The notes under the pieces: generated by a model
Seen by the model: the letters and a program-made list of their open reading frames with translations, nothing else
Database searches by the model: none
What the model was told of the DNA's origin: nothing
DNA from: Fen-1298 sp963833465
GTDB lineage: Bacteria > Bacteroidota > Ignavibacteria > UBA10030
Length of the DNA: 64,000 bases
Direction of reading: 5' to 3'
Assembly (NCBI GenBank): GCA_963833465.1
Contig: CAWHXW010000004.1
Span: forward strand, 372,001-436,000
Position numbers and translations under genes: made by a program
In this document: positions 34,633-45,003 of the stretch, piece after piece
Layout: each line of letters opens with the position of its first letter
Numbering within the stretch: position 1 is the stretch's first letter

Positions 34633-35505
34633 TTAATTGCTCATTTTGAACAAGTGAATCCTGTGTGGTGAAAGGATAAACAATTGATTTCCATTACATG
34701 CAATATCTTGGATTTGATCGATTCGTTCTCCGGAAATAATAGCAACAAGCAATGAAATCTTTTGTAAAGCACCTTCCCGCGTGAACCACCAAATCGTGTC
34801 ATTTGATGCTGCAAGCAGTCCGTTAGTTATAATCGCGAATCCATTTAGATTGCTAATAATACCTTCACCAATACTTTCAAGATAATTGCCGAAATAATCA
34901 TAAACGAGTATTTTATTTTTTTCGCCTACAAAAATGCGGGAGTTTGTTGCAACGAGTTTAACCGGATTCTGAAGTTTACCTTTTCCTGCATCTATATCAC
35001 CGAATGTTCGATCATAAAAGCCTTGAGAATTAAATTTTAACACGCGGATATTTTCGCCATCAAGGATGAATAAATCTCCCAGCTCAGATAAAGCGACATC
35101 GAGAGGGTAACCAAATCGAGCGATAGCAACAGAAGTATCTCGAGTTGAGAGCGATGATATATAGGTGAGTTCCCTATCATAACGTTGAATTCTGTGATTG
35201 CCAAAATCAGAAATGTAGACATTCACGCCATCTGTTGCAATACCTGTGGGCTTATCGAATGAATTAGATGACCAGCCAAACCCACCCAAAGTTTTTGGAG
35301 CATCTTGAAGATTAGAAAATAATGATATTTTATTTTCGTCGGCATCAATGACAAAAATTGTTCCTTGGGTTCCCGTTTCAATACGCGTTGCCCGTTTAAA
35401 TGAACCGATGGAATAATCTTCTACTAGAATAGAATCAATCGGCTGAGTAAATGTCGGCGGCAGCCAAACGAGCAGGCGAATCGCTATTGCAAATATCGCT
35501 GCCAT
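34633..35505 (-). CDS. Secreted NHL/beta-propeller-like protein
   Basis: A 290-residue protein with an N-terminal hydrophobic signal (AAIFAIAIRLLVWLPPTFTQ) and NHL-type propeller repeats: DKPTGIATDGVNVYISDFGN followed by HRIQRYD, PLDVALSELGDLFILDGE then NIRVLKF, NPVKLVATNSRIFVGEKN then KILVYD. Such propellers usually bind other proteins or glycans. Its start overlaps the GWxTD gene by 22 nt, so the two are translationally linked and probably act together at the cell surface. The precise role is unknown. Confidence 0.75.
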   Translation of the reverse strand: MAAIFAIAIRLLVWLPPTFTQPIDSILVEDYSIGSFKRATRIETGTQGTIFVIDADENKISLFSNLQDAPKTLGGFGWSSNSFDKPTGIATDGVNVYISDFGNHRIQRYDRELTYISSLSTRDTSVAIARFGYPLDVALSELGDLFILDGENIRVLKFNSQGFYDRTFGDIDAGKGKLQNPVKLVATNSRIFVGEKNKILVYDYFGNYLESIGEGIISNLNGFAIITNGLLAASNDTIWWFTREGALQKISLLVAIISGERIDQIQDIACNGNQLFILSPHRIHLFKMSN

Positions 35506-36851
35506 GATTCATCCTGTATTTCGCCGCGCTTTGTCGAATGCACAAGTTTGTAATCTCCAAAACCACTTCGGTCAATAAAAACAAATATTACGCCGCTCTC
35601 AATTTGATTGTAATTCCATATCTCATACGGTTTACTATCGTTGGAGCTGGGAAATCGCTGCACTTCGTCAGGTTCGGCGTATAAAAGATACACTCTTCCG
35701 CGATCTGTTTCCCATCCCTCTCTTCCCATTGAATGATAACGTTGATTCGCGGTCATAACCCTGTCTAAATAAATTCCGCGAGTAAGATTCGTTTGGCCAT
35801 GCTGTCCACTTTCTATATTAGACCAAAATTTAGCTAAGAATTCCCTTCTTGCTTCTATGGATGATAATTTACTGAATGTTATGCGTTCGTCTGCGAATGT
35901 AATATATTGAGCTTCTCTGAACTCCTCCGCTAATTCATCATATGTCAGCCCTGCAAACTCAGCAGTCTTAGCAGAATATGCTGCCGAAACTTTTGATTGA
36001 ATTTCCGGATTATAAATAAAAAACTGCTTATCAGATCGGGCAAATTCATTTCCAAGTGTGTCTGAAAGGACTAATTGAAAACGATACTTTCCGGATATTA
36101 GAGAAGTAATATTAATATTTGTCACATCAACAATATTCTGTGCCTTGAAGTAACGTTGTCGTACCCGGCTCTTCATTACAATACCGCTCCGATCTACAAT
36201 AAGAGTAGTAATGTTATAGATTTTGCTAATATCTAGGTTGTAAAGCTCAGTATAACAATACACTACGGGTGCTGCACTCGTCCCATAAAGAAGACTTGGA
36301 TTCGGAATTACTTCATATGAATTCTTATAGAAAGGACTGTCTTTCGACTGAGCGTCCATAATATTTGAACATAATTCGACATCGCTAACATATGTTTTAC
36401 TTCCTCTTCGACTGACATCCACTTTAAAAGACATACTGTCTTTCCTCTGAATCCCCAGTGAATCTTCTGCTTGTACTTCTAAAAAATAATATCCCGGGGA
36501 AAGTGCATATGACATCTTGCTGACACAAGAAGATTGGAACGACTTTCTTGAAGTATCTTGAAGTACAATCGGCATAATAGAAACGTCATTGAGAAGTAGC
36601 CGTTGCGTCGTATATTCACGAATGATTGATCTGATCTTTACAAAAGCAAAATATTTCTGATCTCGGAGTTCATATGTATTGAGTTTGGGATAGGTTCCGA
36701 AGTAGACCTCCAAGCGATCTGTGCTATCTGTCTGTTTAAATATCGAATAATCGATATTCATGATAAATGGAGCATGAGGAATAATTTTATGTTGTGCATG
36801 AAGAATCGATACAAACAAGAGAACAAGACAGCACTGTGTTAAATACTTCAT
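35484..36851 (-). CDS. GWxTD-domain secreted protein
   Basis: A 455-residue exported protein (signal MKYLTQCCLVLLFVSILHAQ). The C-terminal part carries the name-giving stretch GREGWETDRGRVYLLYAEPD, then YEIWNY and VIFVFIDRSGFGDYKLVHST, the conserved GWxTD core found in Bacteroidota/FCB genomes and of unknown function. The middle region has predicted beta-sandwich character with extracytoplasmic composition. It lies downstream of the PorV-like gene, separated by a hairpin terminator, and overlaps the NHL-like gene by 22 nt. Confidence 0.85.
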   Translation of the reverse strand: MKYLTQCCLVLLFVSILHAQHKIIPHAPFIMNIDYSIFKQTDSTDRLEVYFGTYPKLNTYELRDQKYFAFVKIRSIIREYTTQRLLLNDVSIMPIVLQDTSRKSFQSSCVSKMSYALSPGYYFLEVQAEDSLGIQRKDSMSFKVDVSRRGSKTYVSDVELCSNIMDAQSKDSPFYKNSYEVIPNPSLLYGTSAAPVVYCYTELYNLDISKIYNITTLIVDRSGIVMKSRVRQRYFKAQNIVDVTNINITSLISGKYRFQLVLSDTLGNEFARSDKQFFIYNPEIQSKVSAAYSAKTAEFAGLTYDELAEEFREAQYITFADERITFSKLSSIEARREFLAKFWSNIESGQHGQTNLTRGIYLDRVMTANQRYHSMGREGWETDRGRVYLLYAEPDEVQRFPSSNDSKPYEIWNYNQIESGVIFVFIDRSGFGDYKLVHSTKRGEIQDESWQRYLQ

Positions 36852-36899
36852 TTATAATCTCCTGATCAAGGGATACTGCGTTACAGGTATCTACAAAAC

Positions 36900-36943
36900 A
36901 AGAAACGAAAGACCGACAAGGTATTGTCAGCCTTTCGTTTCTT
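36900..36943 (-). terminator. Hairpin terminator after the PorV-like gene
   Basis: AAGAAACGAAAG / CTTTCGTTTCTT form a 12-bp stem, with a further GAC/GTC pairing inside. On the minus strand the tail is only moderately T-rich (TTGTTTTG). It is placed 20 nt beyond the PorV-like stop. Confidence 0.65.
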
Positions 36944-36962
36944 ACTTCACCTAAAGAAAATT

Positions 36963-38006
36963 TTAGAACCCTAAATGGAGCGATATTGTATGATAGGGAT
37001 CAAAAATTTGAACCTGCGAATATGCATAGTCTATTGCTAAATTCGTATTCCCAAACGGTATGTGAACACCACCACCAAATGTTGCACGCTGCAATTGATT
37101 GTCTATAGAACCATCGGGAGGAGCATAGCCTGCACGTAGGAAGAAAATATTGTTAAAGCTATATTCAGCGCCTAGACGGAAAATATCATCACCAAAATTT
37201 GAATTTTGGAATCCGCATGCGAGAGTCAGTTTATTGTCTCCAGCAATAATATCATAGCTTAAACCCATCTCAAAAGTCGCCGGCAATTCAAAGCTTTGGC
37301 TGATAAATTTTAACGGCACTGCTTCTGCCTGTGGATCCGAATCAGGCGGAATAACTGTGCGCTCTAAATCTCCGCCATCGTATTGCATCTCCGGACCGAT
37401 ATTCTTCAAGGTAACGCCAAACTTCAATCCCTTGAGAACAGAGTTGGCACCAACTGTATATATCACGCCTGCGTCAAATGCAAACCCTGTTGCGCTCGTG
37501 CGCACAATGGACTCGCTTATTAGTTTACCCGTAAAACCAATCGATATCCTATCTGTGAGTTCCTTCGAATAACTCAAGCCAAGCGTAATATAATTCGGTG
37601 AAAAAGTTGCACCAGTTCCATCCGGAAAATCTTCCGATGTTTGAAGAATATCACCAAATCCAATCGATTTTAAGTTTAAACCTAGTGACCCGATATCACC
37701 AAGTCCTAATCCGAACGCAAAATAATCGACATTGATATCTGCGATATAGTTAGTATGGGAGAACATCGCTTGGACTCCTGATGTGCCGACTCCTAAAGCT
37801 AATCCTGCAGGATTCCAGTACAAAGCATCTACACCAGATGCATCTGCTAGTACGGCACCCGACATCGCTATGCCTCGCGCACCGACAGGCATCAGAAGTT
37901 CGACAGCTCCGGCTGTTCCGCGCTTGCTCGAGTCTCCACCATATAAAATAATCGGCAACATCAACACGAGAGCGCAAATTATAACTAATACATTCTTTGC
38001 TTTCAT
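36963..38006 (-). CDS. PorV/PorQ-like outer-membrane protein (type IX secretion-associated)
   Basis: A 347-residue FadL-like barrel of the PorV/UPF0164 group. In type IX secretion PorV shuttles sorted cargo to the attachment complex. The hallmark N-terminal part is visible: GTAGAVELLMPVGARGIAMS, then GAVLADASGVDALYWNPAGL. Later strands include LGLNLKSIGFGDI, GFTGKLISESI and FRLGAEYSFNNIFFLRAGY; the end SLHLGF has the aromatic terminus. The ATG at 38006 follows GGAG and starts the signal MKAKNVLVIICALVLMLPII; longer readings from 38081 are not supported. It lies after two surface genes in the block 34.6-44.6 kb. Confidence 0.87.
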   Translation of the reverse strand: MKAKNVLVIICALVLMLPIILYGGDSSKRGTAGAVELLMPVGARGIAMSGAVLADASGVDALYWNPAGLALGVGTSGVQAMFSHTNYIADINVDYFAFGLGLGDIGSLGLNLKSIGFGDILQTSEDFPDGTGATFSPNYITLGLSYSKELTDRISIGFTGKLISESIVRTSATGFAFDAGVIYTVGANSVLKGLKFGVTLKNIGPEMQYDGGDLERTVIPPDSDPQAEAVPLKFISQSFELPATFEMGLSYDIIAGDNKLTLACGFQNSNFGDDIFRLGAEYSFNNIFFLRAGYAPPDGSIDNQLQRATFGGGVHIPFGNTNLAIDYAYSQVQIFDPYHTISLHLGF

Positions 38007-38100
38007 AGGCATCTCCATTTTTTTTAAACCAAACAGTTCAACGATAAATTCATTCCGAGAACGGCGGCATGCAATGGCCACCGTTCTTCGTGGGACATTG

Positions 38101-41100
38101 TTATAATCGTGTTGCCCTTTCTTCGGGTTGTATAATTGCCAGTTTCAGTATTCGAGCCCCAACACCTTCGATTTCAACACGGGCTATATACATGCCACTT
38201 GCAACTGGCAGGCCACTTTCATTTCGCAAATCCCACCGCTCGTATGTCCGAGCAGTTGTCCCAGTTTCATCAACATGGTTTAGCGTTCGGACTAATTCAC
38301 CATTCAGAGTGAAGATTTGAATTTTTGCCTTCTGAGGCAAATGTGAGAATGTAACGAATCGAGTGAGTGTATTTTGCTCTGCCTTATTATGGGCAAAGTA
38401 CGGATTAGGGAAAACATTAATCTCATCCAATTGTGATTTCATCAAAGATGTGTTTGCAAATGTCGGAGCTGTTGTACGATAATTAAATTCACGCGATGCG
38501 ATGAGATCATAATATGGCGTTATCGTTAAAACATCCCCGTCTTTCCATTTTTTTGGAGTGATTCCCGTAGGATCGTTTGGATCCGATAGCGCCTTAGCAT
38601 TGATAATATACATGATATCTAAGCTGTCTTCCTCTGCGTAGATGTCAAGGCTATCTGTTAGAGGTTTTACCCGGCTCTTTACATACAATGTTGTATCATA
38701 ACTTGATGCAAAGATGTATAAAAATTCTCCTCCGCCATTGATGCCTGTAGTTGGCTGCCATTTGCCATCAATTTTACCGCGGCCAATGTATGTATGTGCA
38801 GCGTTATTTGAATATATGCTATCATTGGTTTCTGTAAAGGCAACGTTCAACTGTCGCGGTACATTCGTTCCATTATTTGGATCGACATCCCAAACAGTAA
38901 ATGGTACTGTACGAATATCCTGAAATTGTGTACCTGTTTTATTTCGCCGTATCATAAATGGTAAGAAAGACGAATCCGCAGGTGGTGGCAGCGCGCCGAA
39001 GGATTTTGACCTTAACATCGCAAAGCGGGATGCTCTTTGTGTATTAGTTGAACTAAAACGGATTTCAATTTTCTTGAGATTATCCGGTGTTACTTTTGTT
39101 CCTTTTCCATAAAGGACTGCTGGACGTGGATAACATAATGTACTCTGCATTGCATCCATTAAATACGTTGATGTAATGCCGATCTGGTCAATATTGGTAT
39201 CCGGTGCAAACCAATAATCCGCAGTGGGAGTATATTGATATCCTGTCGGTACATCTGTATCTATCCGAGGACCAGGGTTAGGTTTGTGAACCTTCACTAC
39301 AACGCCATCTGTAGTTCTTTCATGTGTACTGCCAGTGAAGTCAGTTATATTTTGTAGCAGTGTATCGACTGGTGTTGTAAGCCGCAGTAAATTCCAACTT
39401 GTAACATTCGTATCTCGGCCATTGAATGTAACACGATAATTATCTCCGGTTAGCACACGTGGATTCACTACTTCAAGCTGGACTGCATCATCACCAGGCC
39501 GATCATGGGTAATTGATGATCCAACAGTTACTGGAATACTCGTGCCTACTGCTTCGCCGATAGGTGTAATATAGCCGCGACCCGGCCTTGTTTCGAGAAC
39601 TACCTTCCGGGCTTCCAATGCCATTGGTTTTAATCCAAGAGCACCTGGAATTGTATCATATGCATATGTCGTGAAGGCAAAGAAATATCTCTTACCCGGA
39701 ATCAATGAAGAACTATTTACATAATCCTGATCAATAACGAAATGGTACCCAAGCCCTGTATCAGGTGCTAAAATAACCGGTTGAAGGTATTGCTTTCCAT
39801 CGTCTGGATTTGTTACATAATCTAATATATTTCCAACGCCATTTTTAATATCATATGTTCTAATTAATTTCCATTGTGGTATAGTAGCAAAAGGATCAAC
39901 TGATTGATAGATTTTGTATCCTTCAAATTTAAATCCTCGATAATTATAACTTTCAGATATGCTAGGATTTTCACTCCAATCGATAATGATGGAATTCGGC
40001 ATCTCTGAAATCGTTATCGGAGGTAAAGGAGGCGGAGCCGGTACGTTGAAATTATCATTAAATGCCTGCTGAGCAATTGCATCAACTTGCTTTAGCTTGG
40101 TTACACTTGCCAAACGATCTGCACCCTGTGCACAAATAAGTGCTCCAACGACCTCTTGTGTATCATTAGGTGCAAGATTGAACGGGCCACTGTTGATCAT
40201 CATACGAATGTCTTGCGGAGCAAAGGATCCAAGCGGGAAATTGCTCGGAAGATCACCTGTACCAGCAACAGGGTCACCTGAAAAGAAGAATTTTATAACT
40301 CTGCCGCTGCTCGTTACTAAAGGTTGGTGAGTGGTTCCGCATTTTCCATTAAGGTAATCGTATGCGACTGACAGGAAAGTAGTGCTCCCCAAAGTCGGAT
40401 CCACAATTTGAGGGAATGTATTATTTGTATATACTACATATGAAGAAGCCGGCAAATTGCGACGTCCTTGGTGCCATTTCCCTTCCCAGATTGCACTAAC
40501 GGAGTCCGCTGCTGGAACCGTAGGTCCCTGGAAAAAGTCGAAACCTACTGCAGGTGGAGTTGTTCCATAACCGTGTGATGTTCCATCATCATTATCACCA
40601 TTATATACATAACCAAGACTTAACGTTGTATCGCAGCCCGGTAAATCGTCATTTGCATCGCCAAGGTCCGGATCGCACCACATGCCAAAGAAGACACTAT
40701 CATACGCAGCATCACTCTTGTTTATGATCTTCCATCGCATGAACATCATATCGCCAATGGCGCCAGCTTGAGCAAAACAAAAATAAGTTATCTGGATTTC
40801 CACACCCATAGGCTTTGATGTACTTGTACTAGTATGATTGGCAATATTTAGATCGTTGACAACACACCACATCTCCATATCGCCATAAAACTTCGGCATG
40901 TCGATACCCGGATCCCACTTGCCATTATTATTACGGTCTTCGTAAGGCGCACCAAGATCACCAGGCCATTGTAGAAAATCTTTATTAGTCGTAATAAAAT
41001 TCCCAGCGGCATTTCGTACAGTATCTGCTTTTGTGATTTTGTATAATCGATATTTGTTATCTGATGCCCGTGTATTTGCACCATTGTCGTTATCGGTCGT

Positions 41101-41463
41101 AGTATTGAATGTTCCAATAATTGGACCAGGTTGATAATCTGATGAATAATCCATCACGGACATCCTTAATTGTCCTGTAGGTTGATGAATCCCGGCAAGC
41201 CAGATACCTGCAGTAAATATACACGTCTTCCCGCTATGAATGGGCCATTCCAATCCAGAACTACCAGTTGGCCGATCGTCACAATATGGGCCATCTGATG
41301 CTATTGTGCAATTAAGATTATTTCCGTCGAGATATTTAACCTGATTGATGGCTGTTTTTTGCAAAGATGGAACCGGTTTTTTTTGTGGGTTCTCTGCCCC
41401 CAAAAACATAAAGCAGATGACCGCTATCAGAGCAAGCACGAATTTTTGAGTAATTGACTTCAT
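38101..41463 (-). CDS. Large secreted surface protein with type IX-like C-terminal sorting domain
   Basis: A 1120-residue exported protein (signal KFVLALIAVICFMFLGAE). The body has no enzyme motif that I recognise; it has fibronectin-like segments (ITISEMPNSIIIDWSENPS, YKIYQSVDPF) and many Asp/Asn-rich loops. The last about 100 residues form a sorting/FlgD-like domain: INVFPNPYFAHNKAEQN, VTFSHLPQKAKIQIFTLNGE, LVRTL, WDLRNESGLPVASGMYIARV. It is likely transported by type IX secretion and displayed on the surface. It is 66 nt downstream of a TonB receptor and 94 nt upstream of a PorV-like gene, an arrangement suggesting one assembly. Confidence 0.82.
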   Translation of the reverse strand: MKSITQKFVLALIAVICFMFLGAENPQKKPVPSLQKTAINQVKYLDGNNLNCTIASDGPYCDDRPTGSSGLEWPIHSGKTCIFTAGIWLAGIHQPTGQLRMSVMDYSSDYQPGPIIGTFNTTTDNDNGANTRASDNKYRLYKITKADTVRNAAGNFITTNKDFLQWPGDLGAPYEDRNNNGKWDPGIDMPKFYGDMEMWCVVNDLNIANHTSTSTSKPMGVEIQITYFCFAQAGAIGDMMFMRWKIINKSDAAYDSVFFGMWCDPDLGDANDDLPGCDTTLSLGYVYNGDNDDGTSHGYGTTPPAVGFDFFQGPTVPAADSVSAIWEGKWHQGRRNLPASSYVVYTNNTFPQIVDPTLGSTTFLSVAYDYLNGKCGTTHQPLVTSSGRVIKFFFSGDPVAGTGDLPSNFPLGSFAPQDIRMMINSGPFNLAPNDTQEVVGALICAQGADRLASVTKLKQVDAIAQQAFNDNFNVPAPPPLPPITISEMPNSIIIDWSENPSISESYNYRGFKFEGYKIYQSVDPFATIPQWKLIRTYDIKNGVGNILDYVTNPDDGKQYLQPVILAPDTGLGYHFVIDQDYVNSSSLIPGKRYFFAFTTYAYDTIPGALGLKPMALEARKVVLETRPGRGYITPIGEAVGTSIPVTVGSSITHDRPGDDAVQLEVVNPRVLTGDNYRVTFNGRDTNVTSWNLLRLTTPVDTLLQNITDFTGSTHERTTDGVVVKVHKPNPGPRIDTDVPTGYQYTPTADYWFAPDTNIDQIGITSTYLMDAMQSTLCYPRPAVLYGKGTKVTPDNLKKIEIRFSSTNTQRASRFAMLRSKSFGALPPPADSSFLPFMIRRNKTGTQFQDIRTVPFTVWDVDPNNGTNVPRQLNVAFTETNDSIYSNNAAHTYIGRGKIDGKWQPTTGINGGGEFLYIFASSYDTTLYVKSRVKPLTDSLDIYAEEDSLDIMYIINAKALSDPNDPTGITPKKWKDGDVLTITPYYDLIASREFNYRTTAPTFANTSLMKSQLDEINVFPNPYFAHNKAEQNTLTRFVTFSHLPQKAKIQIFTLNGELVRTLNHVDETGTTARTYERWDLRNESGLPVASGMYIARVEIEGVGARILKLAIIQPEERATRL

Positions 41464-41529
41464 ATAATTTCTACTCCTTCATTATTTTGCTTTCTAAGAC
41501 TTACAGATACACAATAGACGATGAGTTCA

Positions 41530-44500
41530 TTATAAGTTGAACTGCACTCCAAGACGTATCGTGCGGGGTGTTCCATAATTCGCAGGATCATTCTGGAGAT
41601 AGTTATAAAGGGCTACAGCACCAGGGCCATTGTCTGCCGCCCAAGTTTGGCCTTTAGGAGTCGTGAACCATCCATCATTGTTGGGCAACCCTGTTCCTGA
41701 ATAGACTGCTAATACGTTCTTTTTATTCAACACGTTTTCGATCCAGAGATAAACATTAATTTCTCCCAGGTCGAAAAGGCTGAAAGTCTTATCAAGCTTC
41801 AAATCAAGTTGGTAAATCCATGGACCGGTTGACGAATTCATTCCTTCGCCAGCGAGAGGTGCATTCACTCCCGAGAAATTTTGCGAACCATTGATTGTAG
41901 ACGGGTCACTAAGTGTATAACGAATACCGCTGCTAAACGTAAATAACAGATTCAATCCAACCCGTTGCAGTGGCTTCGTTCCAAATATGGTTGGACCATC
42001 GTCTTTTTCAAACCTGTAATCCAAATTGATATTTCCTGTGTGTGTTCTATCAAAATCAGTTGGAGCAGGAATGACAGGGAAATATGGCTGGCCATTATAT
42101 GAATTATCCTGCCATGCTATATCGAAATGTGTACCGGAAGCCGATCCCGTAGCTACACTTGAGGAAAGTGTATAGTTTCCGGTAAGCGAAACCCGATTTG
42201 TCCGCCGCAGGTTGAAGACCAGAGTAATACCTTTACTGGTGCCAAAGTCGCCATTCACCGTAGCATACCATGGTGCCTTCATAACCGAACCTTCTTCAGG
42301 GAAAATAACCCTGATTACATGAAGATCTTTGATGTCTTTATAGAAAAATGTGGCATCAAACGAAGCAATTTCACCTACTTGCTGGCGGAACCCTACTTCA
42401 TACGACGTTGTTCGTTCCGGTGCTAGGTTAGGGTTAGGGAATTGACGTGCATATCCTCCCTGAAAGAAACGTCCAGCCGTTTCCCGCGGATCATATAAAT
42501 CACTTAGTTGGCCATATTGCATGAATTTTCCATAAGTAGCATGGAACACAGTTCGATCTGCAACAGGGAATGAAAATCCAAATCGTGGACTTAGTTGTGT
42601 GTACACTTGTGCGGGCTTTAACGAAGTATCAGCCACCATATATATGCCATCTTCTGCAAGCGTCGAGACATTCGCTAGGTCTTTATACTGATTAGCCGCA
42701 GGATAAAGGTAATCGAACCGAAAGCCGATATTCATAATTAAATCATCAAATTCGAATTTGTTTTGAATATATGCTCCAGCAAATATCGGACGATTCGGGC
42801 CATCCTTTGAAAGATCAACAGTATCTCTTCCGGTGCGGTCGATAAATCTGCCACCGTTGAATTCATTACCATAAATATCAAATCCATACGCACCAACATT
42901 GGCTTGGCTATAAACATACCAGTCGCCATGAGTAGGGTCTGTAGCATTTAAGCGGTTAAGGTAAATAGAGCGTGCATCAACTTGATATGTACGAATTGTA
43001 TAGTCAGTAAGATCAGCACCGAGTTTTAATTCCCATGTTGGACTAACTTGACTTACAAAATCAAGACGCCCGCCAATATTCGACCGGATATTTTTAAAAT
43101 ACTGCAGCGGTATAAAATTCGGCCAGTGCGAAGTAAATGAATACACATTAAAGAGTGGGGCATTTAATGAGGGGCCGACTAAAGACGGATTAAGATTTGG
43201 ATTTCCATAGGCTTCAACATTTCCCATCCACTCCGGATCACCCTGTTCCTGGAATGACCTATAATAAGCAAGATTTAAAGTAACAATAGTTTTTTGAGAT
43301 GCAGCATAAGAAAAACGAGTGTATGCTGAAGCATCGGTTCCTTTTGTCTGAACACCTCTCGCCAATCCGGAAGCTGTATTTACTTTTCCCAACCCCCATC
43401 CATAATCTTGAACATTTCCATATGCGGCGTTAGTACCTGAAAAAGGATTATTGTTCGTATAAGAATTATAAGAACCGCCAGCTTTAATATTGAATGATCC
43501 AAGATCCAATAATAGATTACCCATACCCGACCAGGAAGCATTTGCCAGTCCAGCGCCACGGCCTCCATTAATCTGTGTATTGAGCAGATTTGCTAAGTAT
43601 GTTCGATTTCCTGTAGTACCGTCAGCAAGAGTCTTATAAGAATTTGTTGCAGCATTTCGATTCACAACAACCCAATCTACTCCAGTAATAGCATTAGAAT
43701 CTATAGGCACGGGGAAATTCATACCGTCTAAAAACGAAGGATTACTCTGATTGAATTGCCGTTGACCCGAAACAAAGAAACGCAACTTGTTTTGATTGGG
43801 AATAACCGGGCCGCTTGCAGTTAATACATATTCATTCAAGCCATAAGAATAGGCACCTAAAAAGTTTTTGGAAGTTTTCCCGCCAAGTAATTCATCTGAG
43901 ATACCTTCTCCAGAGATATTGTATTTAGACCCGCCGGTCTTAGTTGATGTACTAACAGAACCGGACATTGCATTTCCATATTCAGCGGTCATACCGCCGA
44001 TCTGAGATTCAACTTCCTCAATGGCATTGTTAATGATATTCAAATTCATTCGTCCGTTCATTGGGTTGTTGACCAACACGCCATCCACATAGAATGATGT
44101 TTCTTCTGCTCGTCCACCGCGAACATAATAATCCATATTTCCATTTGCATCCTTTTGGGCAACGACGCCACTCGAAAGAGCAAATACGGCATTCAATGTG
44201 CGGACAGGAATATATTTAAGATTGTCCGCCGTTACGATCGATACAGTATTGGTCGAACTCTTATTAACCAGCGGCATTTCTTTTACGATCTCAACGGTTT
44301 GCATCTGAATCGATGAGGAAGAAAGCTTAATATTTAAATCCGTCGTGAGATCTAAATTCACCTGTACATTTGAAATTACCTGGCTTGTATATCCGATATA
44401 AGTAGCTCTCACTTTATAGACACCCGGGTCAATATTAAGGATGATGTATTGGCCATTGATATCGGTCGAGCCGCCATAAGAAGTGCCATCGATAAAAATA

Positions 44501-44646
44501 TTCGCTCCAATGAGGGGTTCACCATTCTGGCTATCCGTCACTGTTCCGCGAAGCTTTCCAGTAGAACCTGCCAATGCAGATATTGTGGAAAAAATAATAC
44601 AAATTAAAAGAAGTGATAGAACACGCTGTCTTTTGATATACTTCAT
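41530..44646 (-). CDS. TonB-dependent receptor with carboxypeptidase-regulatory-like domain
   Basis: A 1038-residue outer-membrane receptor. Signal peptide (VLSLLLICIIFSTISALAG), then a carboxypeptidase-D regulatory-like domain (about 30-115: GKLRGTVTDSQNGEPLIGAN, IFIDGTSYGGSTDINGQYI), the plug (about 125-245: VVAQKDANGNMDYYVRGGRA, EETSFYVDGVLVNNP, IEEVESQIGGMTAEYGNAMS) and a large barrel ending IRLGVQFNL. It resembles the SusC-like design but no SusD lipoprotein is adjacent; a 1120-residue sorted protein and a PorV-like barrel follow instead. The substrate is unknown. It has a good ribosome site (AGGAGGTC). Confidence 0.9.
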   Translation of the reverse strand: MKYIKRQRVLSLLLICIIFSTISALAGSTGKLRGTVTDSQNGEPLIGANIFIDGTSYGGSTDINGQYIILNIDPGVYKVRATYIGYTSQVISNVQVNLDLTTDLNIKLSSSSIQMQTVEIVKEMPLVNKSSTNTVSIVTADNLKYIPVRTLNAVFALSSGVVAQKDANGNMDYYVRGGRAEETSFYVDGVLVNNPMNGRMNLNIINNAIEEVESQIGGMTAEYGNAMSGSVSTSTKTGGSKYNISGEGISDELLGGKTSKNFLGAYSYGLNEYVLTASGPVIPNQNKLRFFVSGQRQFNQSNPSFLDGMNFPVPIDSNAITGVDWVVVNRNAATNSYKTLADGTTGNRTYLANLLNTQINGGRGAGLANASWSGMGNLLLDLGSFNIKAGGSYNSYTNNNPFSGTNAAYGNVQDYGWGLGKVNTASGLARGVQTKGTDASAYTRFSYAASQKTIVTLNLAYYRSFQEQGDPEWMGNVEAYGNPNLNPSLVGPSLNAPLFNVYSFTSHWPNFIPLQYFKNIRSNIGGRLDFVSQVSPTWELKLGADLTDYTIRTYQVDARSIYLNRLNATDPTHGDWYVYSQANVGAYGFDIYGNEFNGGRFIDRTGRDTVDLSKDGPNRPIFAGAYIQNKFEFDDLIMNIGFRFDYLYPAANQYKDLANVSTLAEDGIYMVADTSLKPAQVYTQLSPRFGFSFPVADRTVFHATYGKFMQYGQLSDLYDPRETAGRFFQGGYARQFPNPNLAPERTTSYEVGFRQQVGEIASFDATFFYKDIKDLHVIRVIFPEEGSVMKAPWYATVNGDFGTSKGITLVFNLRRTNRVSLTGNYTLSSSVATGSASGTHFDIAWQDNSYNGQPYFPVIPAPTDFDRTHTGNINLDYRFEKDDGPTIFGTKPLQRVGLNLLFTFSSGIRYTLSDPSTINGSQNFSGVNAPLAGEGMNSSTGPWIYQLDLKLDKTFSLFDLGEINVYLWIENVLNKKNVLAVYSGTGLPNNDGWFTTPKGQTWAADNGPGAVALYNYLQNDPANYGTPRTIRLGVQFNL

Positions 44647-45003
44647 AAAGACCTCCTAATTATAGCAATATTGAAGTCCAATTATACTTCCCTATATATA
44701 TTTCAATTAATCCCGCTTATTAAAGCAAGCAGAAAATCTGGAAAGTAATTCGATTAGCAGGATGAGTTCTGATGTGCTGTATCAATCAATAGGAACGGTA
44801 GATCGGCGCATAAATTAAGTTTATGACCGTCCGACCTTATAGAATTTCCCGTTTTATTTCATCTCCTTCTTTTCGAGATTCTCCTGGCAACGGGCAATGA
44901 TCGTTTTAAATTGTGAAGGCCGTCGGCCTACCAGCCGACAACCTTCACATTAGTCATTCAATTATATTTAATTCTATCAATTACCTTTTTTAGTAATTAC
45001 AAA
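44647..45003. other. Intergenic region, 357 nt, with a terminator hairpin
   Basis: It contains the terminator-like hairpin of the BNR-like gene (44913-44947) and the ribosome site of the TonB receptor. The remainder shows no coding signal and no clear promoter boxes. Confidence 0.5.
44913..44947 (-). terminator. Terminator-like hairpin after the BNR-like gene
   Basis: GTGAAGG...GTCGGC pairs with GCCGAC...CCTTCAC around a 6-nt loop, a long GC-rich stem with a 2-nt bulge. The minus-strand tail is A/T-rich but has no long T-run, so termination strength is uncertain. Confidence 0.6.
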
